Source: Schistocerca nitens
Lineage: Eukaryota; Arthropoda; Insecta; Orthoptera; Acrididae
Length of the DNA: 64,000 nucleotides
Assembly (NCBI RefSeq): GCF_023898315.1
Contig: NC_064617.1
Location: 617,449,000 to 617,512,999 of the forward strand
Direction of reading: 5' to 3'
Below, in pieces: positions 33,105-43,326 of the stretch; within the stretch, counting starts at the first letter, position 1, and each line of letters opens with the position of its first letter. A model generated the notes under the pieces. It saw only the letters and a list, made by a program, of their open reading frames with translations, was not told the origin of the DNA and did not search any database. The position numbers and the translations under genes are program-made.

Positions 33105-34767
33105 CTCATCTTCATCTATATCCTCTTCCATTTCCATAATATTGCCCCAAGTACGTCGCCCTTGTAATAAACCCTCTATATACTCCTTCCACATATTGGC
33201 TTTCCCTTCTTTGCTTAGGACTGCTTAACCGTCTGAGCTCTTGATATTCATACAGGTGGTTCTCTTTTCTCCAAAGGTCTCTTTAATTTTTCTGTAGGCA
33301 GCATCTATCTTTCCCCTAGTGATATATGCTTGCACGTCCTTACAGTTGTCTTCTACCCATTTCTGCTTAGCCATTTTGCACTTCCCTTCGGTCTCATTTT
33401 TAGACGTTTGTAATGCCTTTCACCTGCTTCATTTATTACATTTTTATACTTATTCCTTTCATCGATTAAATTCAATATCTTTAGTGTTACCCAAGGATTT
33501 CTACTACCCCTCGTCTTTTTAACTACTTGATCCTCTGCTGCCTTCACTATTCCTTTCCCCTATTCTTGTCAATCGAACCCTAATGCACCCTCTGAAACTC
33601 TCTACGACCTCTGGTTCTTTCAGTTTAGCCAGGTCCCATCTCGTTAAAATCCTGCCTTTCTGCGGTTTTTTCAGTTTTAATCTGCACCTTATAATCAATA
33701 AATTGGGGTCAGAGTCCACATCTGCCCCTGGAAATGTCTTACAATTTAAAATCTGCTTCCGAAACCTCTGTTTTACCATTACATAACCAATCAGAGACCT
33801 GCCGGTGTCTCCAGACCTCTTCCCCGTATACAACATTCTTTCGTGAGTCTTAAACCGAATGTTAGCGATGATTAAATCATGCTCTGTGCAAAATTCTACC
33901 AGAGCATTCCTTTCCCCTAGGCAATATTGACTTGCTATTTTTCGTTGTTCCTTTTCCTACTATTGAATTCCAGTACCCCACCACAATAAAATTTTCGTAT
34001 CTCATCATGTTCAATCCCTTCATCATCTGCGGAGCTAGTTGGCATATAAACTTGTATTATTGTGGTACTGTGGGCCTATCTCTGTCTTGGCTATAATGCG
34101 TTCACTATGCTGTTTACAATAGCTTACCTGGAATTCTATTTTATTATTCATTAAGAAATCCACTCATGCGTTACTCCTGTTTGAATTTGTATTTGAAAAT
34201 CTGTATTCACCCGACCAGAAATCCTGTTCCTCCTGCCACCGAAATTCACTAATCCCTACTATGTCTGTTTTCCGTGTTTAAATTTTCTAACGTACCTGCC
34301 CGATTAAGGAATCTAACATTCCACTCTCCGATCCATAGAATGTCAGTCTTGTTTCTCCTGTTAACGACATCCTCCTCAGTAGCCCCACCCAGAGGTCCGT
34401 ATGGGGGACGGTTTTACCTCTGGAATATGTTATCCAAGAGGACACCATCATCATTTAACCATACAGTAGAGCTGGGTACTCTAGTGAAAAATTACGGCTG
34501 TGGTTTTCCCTTGTTTTCAGCCATTCGCAGTACCAGCACAGCACCCGTTTTAGTTGTTATTTCAAGGCCAGGTCAGTCAATTGTTCTGCTGTTGCTCCAG
34601 CAACTACTGAAAAGATTGCTGCCCTTTTCAAGAACCACATGTTTGACTTGCGTCTTAACAGATACCTCTCCATCGTGGTTGCACCTACGGTACGGCTATC
34701 TGTATCGCTGAGGCACGCAAGCCTCACCATCAGTGGCAAGGTCCATGGTTCATGGGGGGGGGGGGGG
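33105..34767 (-). mobile_element. RTE retrotransposon copy lacking its 3' half
   Basis: Contains the 5' untranslated region (34290-34750), matching 54112-54540, and the endonuclease in pieces. The frames at 33836-33519 and 33547-33353 read VMVKQRFRKQILNCKTFPGAD, VDSDPNLL (His of SDH replaced by Pro) and the Lys/Arg-rich linker. It stops at 33105 within the segment before the RT, without the GTTGTTGTGGTCTTCAG tail, so the RT half was deleted or lost by rearrangement. The 5' end meets a run of 14 G (34754-34767). The catalytic change plus stops make it dead. Confidence 0.85.
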
Positions 34768-34784
34768 AGGAGGGGACACTTTAA

Positions 34785-34960
34785 GGTCTGACTAAATAGT
34801 TGGAGAATTTTATCAGTTAATATTTCAGTATAGAGAAAGGCATCACCTGCAGAATGTCTCAGGATACTACTTTGATAGTAACTTCAGACATTTTGCAAAT
34901 GATGTATTTATCTATGCTGAAATATTAACTGATGAAACTCGCCAAATATCTAGTCTGACC
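34785..34960. mobile_element. Short MITE-like inverted-repeat element
   Basis: 176 bp with complementary ends of about 50 nt (GGTCTGACTAAATAGTTGG... and its complement ending TAGTCTGACC). No coding capacity. It lies 17 bp from the G run at the RTE 5' end. Confidence 0.65.
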
Positions 34961-35532
34961 ATAGTAAGATTTCAAAGTGCTGCAAGGATTGGTACTTGCC
35001 TAACACGTTTAGAAATCTGAAATTGCGTTCTTCACAAAACGCACATAGTTAGTAGACTACGAAGAGCAGTGATTAAACTTATAACTCACATTTAATTGAC
35101 TATAACAAGTTGTAGGGATGTATAGGTAAAATAGGTGGCAGCTTTCTGTTCATTGGAAGGGAACTTAGAAAGTGCAATCAATCTACAAAGGAGAGTGCTT
35201 ACGAAACGTTACGTCGACCAATCATCTAATATTATTTAAGTTTGTTAGAATTTGCCAAGTAGAGTTAACAAGGGATACTTAACGAACACAGAGGAATGAA
35301 GCACCAATGGTCTCAGGTTAGTCTAACTCAAGGTTATGTGTCACAAAAGTCCTTGAAACTTTAAATTAGCACAGGCTTGAAAACAGACATCAACTATCCT
35401 GCAAAAGCCTGCATACAAAGTTTGATGAACCAGTATTTAGCGAGGAGTCTAGGAATGCACTACAAATACCTACGTATCGCTTCAATAAGGACAACAATAA
35501 CAATGTTAGATAAATTACAAAGTTTTAAAATG
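34961..35532. other. No recognisable feature
   Basis: No coding or repeat signal that I can name. Confidence 0.4.
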
Positions 35533-35737
35533 GGTTAAAAACAGTCTTCATGACGATAAAATATTTATTTGCAATGATTACCGCTTTTGGGCGGAATGTG
35601 ACCATCTTCAGACCATTTATTCAATGCCTGTAGGCGGTGGCGGTGAATGGAGCAAGTATTGTGACACGAACGTCAACTGCTCACTTGACCAGTAACCGCT
35701 GCAAATAAATGTTTTATAACGACCAAGACTGTTTTTT
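35533..35737. mobile_element. Short inverted-repeat element
   Basis: Ends AAAAACAGTCTTCATGACG and the complement near 35700-35737 pair over about 37 nt. Inside, the complement of 35590-35620 reads CTGAAGATGGTCAC, a phrase seen in many small dispersed arthropod repeats. Confidence 0.55.
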
Positions 35738-35849
35738 ATTCAATGAAAAGTATTTTAGCCAGAACGCTGTTCTTTTCTCCACGCGAAATTTTCTTAAAAG
35801 TTACTGATTACAAGGATATTTAAACAGTCATTATATTCACACTAGATAT

Positions 35850-35940
35850 GTAAATGGAGCGGGAAGAGCTCTAATACAGTGGGTAGCACTCTTTGCCGTG
35901 CATTTCACAGTGGTTTGCAGAATGAGGATGTAGATGTAGA
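35850..35940 (+). mobile_element. 3' tail of a jockey-like element
   Basis: Short plus-strand stretch ending GTGGTTTGCAGAATGAGG then ATGTAGATGTAG. It resembles the 3' end of the jockey-like fragment at 22257 (complement), so it is a severely 5'-truncated insertion. Confidence 0.5.
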
Positions 35941-36883
35941 CCGTGAAACAAAATAGTTTGCAGGCTCTTCTTTGTCTTTGTGTGCCTAGCGTAGGGTCGA
36001 CAGATATTCGGGCAGCCGGCTGCGATGAATAACACTTGTGTATGGCCTCGGCCACGGCAGTTGCAGGCAGCGGGAAGCTGTAGCATAGAGTACTGCCCTT
36101 TTGTTTCGCGGGCAACCGCATCTGTCAGGGGCATGTGCGACTGCACGGCGCCCCAGGAGGCAAATGGCGCCGTTGCAAAGGTCACGAGCTCGCACAGACT
36201 GTCATGTTTTAAATTCACCAAAGTTATTGCAACTGTGCCGCTCCTCCTCATCATTAACGAACATACGGCAACGGTGTAGCGTTCCTCTTTGGCTGCCGCA
36301 GCTGACCTACCCACCGGCTCCCGAACGCCATCGCATGCAAACTGATGGTCGTCTTTGATTCTCAGCGTGATGGGAACGTACGTCGTTGTTTCGCCAATGC
36401 TCAGAAACTGTCGTGTTCAGAATCTTAAAAGAAACAATTCTTCTTATCCATTCCGAAACAAAACTACATTCGCCAAATTGCGTATGAAAAAGGGCTCGCG
36501 CAAAGTGACGTACTGCCTGTGAAGTAACGTATTTCAGTCTAGAGCGCTGGACGATTCCATCTTGTTGTTTCGAAGGGTCGGCGGCCTCAGTTGACTGTTG
36601 CTTACCAACCTGAGCTCGTCGCCCATTCTCCTTATTACATAACACGACACCACAGCTTTTGTACACCATAGCTGCGGGGAACGTTCTTCGTAATCAGGCA
36701 TATTTCATTATATGCAATGTTACTAAATTTTTGTCGAAAGGAGGGAAACGAAGCAGTTATCTCATTAAAAGTGGACTTGAGAGGTTTCCAATAAAGAAAA
36801 TAAAGAAGGAATGGAAAATGTTGCTGCAAGTACTTGACAGGGCTTCAGTACTTCAGAAAGACTCCTAAGACGGAGAAGAAAAT
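35941..36883. other. No recognised gene
   Basis: GC-richer part (36000-36200) with overlapping frames on both strands (35871-36314 minus, 36307-36669 minus). None shows a motif, and I do not call a gene. Confidence 0.35.
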
Positions 36884-37038
36884 TTTCTGTTCAGATAATA
36901 TTCTCGGAAAGTTTAACAGAGGGTTTGCATGTACCTTCCACATGACAGGTGTTCTTTATTTCACATTTTCAGTATCGTAGCAAACGATGTCCACTATGCT
37001 AAATTTCAACCCATTTTTTGTTTTATAATATCTCCTTC
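36884..37038 (+). repeat. Left arm of a near-perfect palindrome (target flank)
   Basis: Pairs with 37052-37206; I find three mismatches in 155 positions. Its last 12 bases (AATATCTCCTTC, 37027-37038) are the left target-site duplication of the RTE insertion that follows. Confidence 0.95.
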
Positions 37039-37755
37039 CACCATCTACTTCGAAGGAAATATTATAAAACAAAAAATGGGTTGAAATTTAGCATAGTAGA
37101 CATCGTTTGCTACGATACTGAAAATGTGAAATAAAGAACACCTGTCACGTGGAAGGTACATGCAAACCCTCTGTTAAACTTTCCGAGAATATTATCTGAA
37201 CAGAAAGTAGAGAGGATATAAAATGTAGACTGGCAATGGCAAGGAAAGCGTTTCTGAAGAAGAGAAATTTGTTAACGTCGAGTATAGACTTAAGTGTCAG
37301 GAAGTCGTTTCTGAAAGTATTTGTATGGAGCGTAGCCATGTATGGAAGTGAAACATGGACGATAAATAGTTTAGACAAGAAGAGAATAGAAGCTTTCGAA
37401 ATGTGGTGCTACAGAAGAATGCTGAAGATTAGATGGGTAGATCACATAACTAATGAGGAGGTGTTGAATTGGATTGGGGAGAAGAGAAGTTTGTGGCACA
37501 ACTTGACTAGAAGAAGGGATCGGTTGGCAGGACATGTTTTGAGGCATCAAGGAATCACAAATTTAGCATTGGAGGGCAGCGTGGAGGGTAAAAATCGTAG
37601 AGGGAGACCAAGAGATGAATACACTTTTCAGATTCAGAAGGATGTAGGTTGCAGTAGGTACTGGGAGATGAAGAAGCTTGCACAGGATAGAGTAGCATGG
37701 AGAGCTGCATCAAACCAGTCTCAGGACTGAAGACCACAACAACAACAACAACAAC
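37039..37755 (+). mobile_element. RTE insertion with an inverted copy of its own target flank at the 5' end
   Basis: The inserted block lies between AATATCTCCTTC repeats (37027-37038 and 37756-37767). It consists of a 13-nt filler (37039-37051), an inverted copy of the adjacent upstream flank (37052-37205), then the last 550 bp of the RTE family (37206-37755) with its ACAACAACA tail. The composite is bounded by one target duplication, so all parts arrived in a single event or were made during it. Confidence 0.85.
37236..37730 (+). pseudogene. RTE RT carboxy-terminal region (164 codons)
   Basis: Begins after the RT palm; the first Met is internal. Shows FEMWCYRRMLKIRWVDHITNEEV, the TRRRDRLAGHVLRHQGITN segment, and a carboxy end GRPRDEYTFQIQKDVGCSRYWEMKKLA. 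It is uninterrupted to the family's usual stop, so this fragment is young, but it lacks all catalytic motifs. Confidence 0.85.
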
Positions 37756-37767
37756 AATATCTCCTTC

Positions 37768-38133
37768 TGCAAACTGAGGAGCTACTTGATTGAGAAGTAA
37801 CGCTCTGATTTCGTAAACTGATCTACGGCTGGGAGAGCAGTGTGCTGACCACATGCCCTTCCATATCCGCATCCAGTGACGCCTTTGGGCAGAGGACGAC
37901 ACGGCGGATTCTCGTATTCTCTCTCTACATTATTACCCCCACCCCAATGGGAGGTTGACAGATCTTTGCCCCGTAGTATTTCTTTCCAGATCGTCACTAA
38001 TATTTGTACCTAACTGGACTGAAATCGTTCCAGGTGTTTAGGATGAGCTTTTTACCCATGGCTTTGCCCACATACACGCTTGTCAAACATGCGATTGCGT
38101 ATGTTCTTGCTTCCAGATTTCGATGACACAAAC
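37768..38133. repeat. Left part of a dispersed repeat shared with 61.5-62.6 kb
   Basis: From about 37985, the sequence resembles 61500-61640 (CAGGTGTTTAGGATGAGCTTTTT versus CCAGGGGTTTAGGAGGAG...TTTT). The first 200 bp are unassigned. Confidence 0.5.
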
Positions 38134-38279
38134 GTTTTCTGAGTATCGTACCCAATAATAATGTAAAAAAAAAAAAACTTTACGGTAGATCCAAAAGAAG
38201 GCGGCTGTAAACGGGGCCGAAACGTTGGTTTCTCCAGTATAGTTTTTTACATTATGACGCGGCACGATACTCAGAATAC
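38134..38279. mobile_element. Short inverted-repeat insertion
   Basis: Ends GTTTTCTGAGTATCGT and its complement (38260-38279) pair over about 35 nt. Contains a 13-A run and GGGGCCGAAACGTTGG. The 62 kb copy of the surrounding repeat lacks it, which supports an insertion. Confidence 0.6.
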
Positions 38280-38351
38280 TTTTATGTCAGATGTCAAATA
38301 TATTTCGCATACGTGGTTCTAAATAAATTTCACCTGTATCTGCATGAAATT

Positions 38352-38821
38352 TCATCCTGTAGTTTCCTTTTTACGCAGTTTAATGTTTACGACGTGTCTC
38401 CTAAACTATGTGTCTACAATGATACAATTTTGCTGGTACAATCAGTGCTATATGTGAAAACCGTTTACAAAGTTTGTCTCACATACAGCTATAAGTAAAG
38501 AAGTAATAAATTAAAATTCCATGCATCATGCGGCACTTGTACTGTACGAACAACGAAAATTTAAATAATAAACATTTCCCCTCCCTTAGTTTTTTTGTAT
38601 TTGTTATGAGAAAATGTTTCGAAAGATTTATAATTATATATATAAAGTTTGTTGCAAGTCACTAAGTGCTCTCATTCTCAAATACTGGATGAATAAAATA
38701 TGGGTATTCGCGCGTCGTGGGCTGCACTTCTTTTTCAGTCCCATCCCTTTCATAGGCGGTTCATAGGCGATTCTTTCCAAACAGTAAATGATAAGTATAC
38801 CAAGTTTGTCTGTAATAAGTA
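38352..38821 (+). repeat. Dispersed repeat, one unit of the array at 61.7-62.2 kb plus its 3' flank
   Basis: 38352-38535 corresponds to a single unit of the array at 61698-62208 (shared TGTTTAYGACRTCATRTCTC-like start and GCATGATGCGGCA-like end). 38590-38821 corresponds to 62245-62514, including GTTGCAAGT.A.TAAGTGCT and the following TCTCAAAT.. TGGATGAATA. Confidence 0.7.
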
Positions 38822-39366
38822 CACGGTGTTTATAAATGAATATCGCGGTTTTAACGCTTTATAATATTTATTGTATTAAACTTACAGTTATAAATGATAT
38901 GTCAAATGAAAGAGCTACAAAAAGGGTTTTACCAAGAACCTTATAAATGTTCAATGTGAGCACAATTTGTCACACGGCACACATCAAGTCTATAGCCGAG
39001 TTCTTCCCAAACGTTGATAAGTGTGTCTTCAGTGATTGTAGCAACAGTTGCTTCAGTCCGGTTCTTAATTGAGGGAGATCTGCTGGTAGCGGAGGCATGT
39101 ACACACGATCCTTGATGAAGGAAAAAATCGCAGGACGTTAGGTCGGGTGAACGTGAAGGCTATGCAAATCAAACCCTGTCATTGGGACCCTTGCAGCCTA
39201 TCCAGCATTTGGGTACAGTGAAGTTCAACCAATCGCATACTTCGCTATTATTTAACTGTCTGAGTTGCTCTTTCATTTGATATATCATTTATAACTGTAA
39301 GTTTAATATAATAAAAATTATAAAGCGAAAAGGAAAGATATTCATTTATAAACACCCCGCACCCCG
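38822..39366 (-). mobile_element. Tc1/mariner-superfamily MITE with long terminal repeats
   Basis: Inverted ends of about 95 bp (CACGGTGTTTATAAATGAAT at left, complement at right), flanked by TA on both sides (38820-38821 and 39367-39368). The interior on the minus strand resembles the last part of a transposase (a degenerate KDRVYMPPLPADL-like stretch near 39070-39110) without catalytic residues. The homologous repeat at 62.5 kb has the uninterrupted TA site (62515-62516). Confidence 0.8.
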
Positions 39367-39368
39367 TA

Positions 39369-39847
39369 CAGTGGTTTAAGAGGAGATGTGTAACATACAA
39401 ACACAGATATATAAGTACTCTAGTGAAAAACTGTTGACTTTGACGTTTATCTTTGTGGAATTATTGGCCGTACTAACATAACTTGTTAATACGATCGATT
39501 GTAGACTCACTAACTGTCGCTTACAAGTTACACGAGATGTGCATTTGTGCATAGGTCACTGCTGTCCCACTGCACTTCCACAGCAATGTGGTAGTCGCTC
39601 GCAACGGAGGCCTCAACTCTGTCTTCGTCCCTTCCTTATACTGTGCCATCTGTAGTGGTATGGGCAAAATTATTTTGTGCACGTTCTACTTCTGTGTGGT
39701 TGTTTATCAGATCCACGAATTATATAAACAGTGCATTCTCTTTTAAGGTGGCTACTAAGAAAGTGGACCATGTGTTTCATTTACTTCGAAATAAATGATA
39801 ATAGAAGTAAGTTGGCTTCAAATTTACTGTCAGAACATTGCCAATAA
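39369..39847. other. Repeat flank, then no recognised feature
   Basis: 39369-39410 continues the dispersed repeat (CAGTGGTTTAAGAGGAGATG). The rest is unassigned. Confidence 0.4.
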
Positions 39848-40870
39848 CTTACGTTGTTGTTGCGGCTGTTGGCTTGAGTTGGGGGCACGGTTTGATGTGG
39901 CTCTCCACGCTAGTGTATCCTGTGCAAGCCCATTTATCTCTGCACAACCACTACACCCGACATCCAATTCAACCTACCTACTGTATGTAGTCAAGCACAA
40001 GTATCGCTATAAGACATTAATCCTCCATTACCAAACAAACGATTCCGCGGTGTTTCAGGATGCGTCCTGTCAACCAACCGATGCCTTCATTTGGCCGGCA
40101 AGGCCATAAATTCCTATTCTCCCCGATTCGATTCAGCAGCTCGTCTTTAGGTACCGGATCTACACATTCATTCTTTAGCATTCTCCTACAGTGCTACATT
40201 TCGAAAGCTTCTGTTCTCTTCTTCTCTATATTGTTTATCGTATCGCTTTCGTACAAGGTTACTCTCTACATAAATACTTCAGAAAAGTCTTCGTACCAAT
40301 CAAATTTGTATTTCGATGTTAACAAACTTCTCTCGTTCAGAAATGCTTTATTTGCTGTTGTTAGTCTGCATGTTATATCCTCTCTGCTTCCATCACAGTC
40401 ACTTGTTTTACGGCCCAAATAAAAGATCTAATCTATTTTTAGTATCTCATTCCCTATCTAGTTTCCAAAGCATCCTCTGACTGCACTCGAGTACGTTCCA
40501 TTGCCCTTATTTTACGTTTCTCGATGTATACCGCAATCTCTTTTCTAGACGTTATTCATTCCGTTTTCCTGCTCCCCAAGTTCTTTTCCGTCTCTGACAG
40601 AATTACAGTATCATTCAGCAAATCTCAAATTTTTGTATCTTCTTCATGAAGCTTTTTCCCTTTTGCAAAGCTGTCCAAGGTTTCCTTCAGAATTCACAAT
40701 ATACAATCTGAAAGCTGCAAATCTACAAATTCTACAAGCTTAGATTTGCCTATATTCTGCGTATCTCCAAGGTAAGTCGTAGGGTCACTTTTCTGGAACT
40801 CAAACTGGTGTTGCCCAAAGTGACTCATGGTGACATGATTCTGTCAGCTGTGACACACTCAGATATTAAC
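39848..40870 (-). mobile_element. Old, heavily mutated RTE copy
   Basis: Starts with GTTGTTGTTGCGGCTGTTGGC, a worn form of the RTE 3' tail on the plus strand, followed by GATGTGGCTCTCCACGCTAG and CCTGTGCAAGC. Further along, 40195-40390 matches the RT carboxy region (ATTTCGAAAGCTTCTGTTCTC, then AATACTTCAGAAAAGTCTTCG, then GATGTTAACAAACTTCTC). 40590-40640 matches the region around FADD but with changes. No frame survives. This copy is older than the others of its family. Confidence 0.8.
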
Positions 40871-41436
40871 TGCAAATTATAATCTCCTAAAAAAGAAAAA
40901 GAAGAATATGAGTGAGATGTTCCGTAAACGTCTCAGAAAATTTCCTCGGAAAGTATTTCATCAGCTTCACAATACTTTATTCGTTTGGTGTCTACTAATT
41001 TACCTGTCTAAGGTACACTCCTCATCTTTGAGTATTACAACGTGACAAGAAGTTCATACAGGGGATCTTTCAGACTATAATCCCTGTGTCTATAGACAAG
41101 GAAAGGTTAGAACTACGTACAATTATACGGCTCTTTCGCAGACTACGATATCTAAGTCCTTAGCTAAGGCAAGCTTAGAAATACTAAGAAGTGAAGTACT
41201 CGAACTCGTGGGAAACATCTACGTAATGTAATCGCCGTGACTTTTAATTTTGATCTAGTGTGCTATGCATACAGCGAACATAATGTAGAATGTACACATG
41301 CTGATCTTGTCAAGTGTGCATACTATTCAGTTACGCTGATTTTAATTACTTCATTCAAACTCCTCATCTGCACTTCGATGACGAATAGGGAAAGAACGTA
41401 CGACATTCCAGCAACTTTAATTTTGGGAATCATGAC
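40871..41436. other. No recognisable feature
   Basis: No motif or repeat recognised. Confidence 0.4.
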
Positions 41437-41449
41437 TCTTCAGGTGCCG

Positions 41450-41645
41450 GCCGGCCGGAGTGGCGGTGCGGTTCTAGGCGCTACAGTCTGGAACCGAGCG
41501 ACTGCTACGGTCGCAGGTTCGAATCCTGCCTCGGGCATGGATGTGTGTGATGTCCTTAGGTTAGTCATGTTTAATTAGTTCTAAGTTCTAGGCGACTGAT
41601 AACCTCAGAAATTAAGTCGCATAGTGCTCAGAGCCATTTGAACCA
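41450..41645 (+). mobile_element. SINE type A
   Basis: Complete copy with B-box GGTTCGAATCC. Flanked by TCTTCWGGTGCCG direct repeats (41437-41449 and 41646-41658, one mismatch). Confidence 0.92.
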
Positions 41646-41766
41646 TCTTCTGGTGCCGCTTGCGTTTACATCGTAAGGCAGGGCTATCTAAAATGTACCT
41701 AGAAAGAGTGAATAATTGCGCTGCCGTTTTCATCATGTTCTGCTGAAGAAATGAGGTAAGCAAGTA

Positions 41767-43310
41767 CCGGGTGACCAAAAAGTCAGTATAAATTTGAAAA
41801 CTGAATAAATCACGGAATAATGTAGATAGAGAGATACAAATTGACACACATGCTTGGAATGACATGGGGTTTTATCAGAACCAAAAAAATACAAAAGTTC
41901 AAAAAATGTCCGACAGACCAGAGTAGCAATAATTAGCATAACAAAGTAAGACAAAGCAAATATGATGTTCTTTACAGGAAATGCTCAATATGTCCACCAT
42001 CATTCCTCAACAATAACTGTAGTCGAGGACTATTGTTGTGAACAGCACTGTAAAGCATGTCCGGAGTTATGGTGAGGCATTGGCGTCGGATGTTGTCTTT
42101 CAGCATCCCTAGAGATGTCGGTCGATCACGATACACTTGCGACTTCAGGTAACCCCAAAGCCTATAATGGCACGGACTGGGGACTGGGAGGCCAAGCATG
42201 ACGAGAGTGGCGGCTGAGCACACGATCATCACCAAACGACGCGCGCAAGAGATCTTTCACGCGTCTAGCAATATGGGGTGGAGCGCCATCCTGCATAAAC
42301 ATCGTACGTTCCAGCAGGTGTTTATCAGCCAGGCTAGGGATGATGCGATTGTGTAACATATCGGCGTACCCCTCACCCGTCACGGTAGCGGGTACAAAAC
42401 CAAAATCACGCATTTCCTCGAAGAAGAAAGGCCCGATAACGGTAGATGTGGTAAATCCAACCCATATCGTGACTTTCTCGTCGTGCAATGGAGTTTCCAC
42501 GACAGTTCTAGGATTTTCGGTAGCCCAAATTCTGCAGTTGAGGGCGTTGACAGACCGTCGGAGCGTGAAATGAGCTTCGTCGGTCCACATCACGTTACTC
42601 AACCAATCGTCATATTCCGCCATCTTTTGAAACGCCCACACCGCAAATGCCCTCCGCTTCACTAAATCTCCAGGTAATAGTTCGTGAATCCGATGGATTT
42701 TGTACGGATAGCATAGGAGGGTACGCCTCAGTGCCAACCAAACAGTAGTGTATGGAATGCCGGTGCGACGTGCGACTGCACGAGCGCTGACTTCCCCATG
42801 CATAGAGGAACCCGCTACAGTCTCCATTTCTTCCTGAATTGTCTCAGCAGCATTACGCCTTGTGCTCGGTCGGCCACTACGGGGTCTATCGTCTAAACAA
42901 CGCGTGGCTTCGAACTTCGAAAACATTCTCGCCTCAGCTGCATTTGTCAACGGACCTTTACCCGTTCGAATCCCCTTCCTATGGCGATAGGATCGTAACG
43001 CTGAACTAGCACATTCCCCATTCTGATAATACAGCTTCACTCAAAGTGCCTTTTCAGGTAACGTCAACATGCTGCGCCTGCTGGCGCATCTGATTCTCTC
43101 TCTCATTACAGCTCCTTTTATACACGATTGTCATGTGCAGTCACTGACGTTTTGCTGTCCAGCGCCATCCGTCGGACATTTTGTGAACTTTGTTTTTTTT
43201 TTTGTTCTAACAAAACCCCATGTCATTCCAAGCATGTGTGTCAATTTGTACCTCTCTATCTACATTATTCCGTGGTTTATTAAGGTTTCAAGCTTATACT
43301 AATTACCTGG
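41767..43310 (-). mobile_element. IS630/Tc1-mariner-type transposon with ~150-bp terminal repeats
   Basis: Inverted ends run about 150 bp: 41767-41915 against the complement of 43165-43310, sharing AATAATGTAGATAGAGAG and GACACACATGCTTGGAATG. TA flanks are at 41765-41766 and 43311-43312. The right end has lost about 8 bp just inside its tip. One transposase gene fills the interior on the minus strand. It is the most complete DNA transposon in the window. Confidence 0.9.
41972..43040 (-). pseudogene. Transposase with amino-terminal helix-turn-helix (DUF4817-like) and DDE domain, one frameshift
   Basis: The 292-codon frame 43040-42162 starts MKLYYQNGECASSALRSYRH. It contains a winged-helix-like stretch HGEVSARAVARRTGIPYTTV (81-100), WTDEAHF (first catalytic Asp, residue 154), VTIWVGFTTSTVIGPFFFEE (190-209) and MQDGAPPHIARRV (second Asp, residue 251). 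A frameshift near 42190 moves the rest into the frame 42235-41972. There the expected PCDY, holding the third catalytic Asp, reads PCHY, followed by LWGYLKSQVYRDRP and the carboxy end HIEHFL. It excises and reinserts its own DNA in family relatives; here both the frameshift and the Asp-to-His change should prevent activity. The start is favoured because it follows the left end by a normal distance. Confidence 0.85.
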
Positions 43311-43326
43311 TATACTGAGTACTCTA

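Noticed and set aside
32610..33167. 185-codon plus-strand frame
   Set aside because: No motif. Its last codons come from the antisense of the RTE at 33105, so the frame is a chance fusion.
35871..36314. 147-codon minus-strand frame
   Set aside because: No motif. Several frames overlap here on both strands and none stands out.
36884..37206. Palindrome as an artefact of assembly or chimeric reads
   Set aside because: The target duplication encloses the inverted arm together with the RTE fragment, and the arms differ at three positions, which favours a real event. Long reads would settle it.
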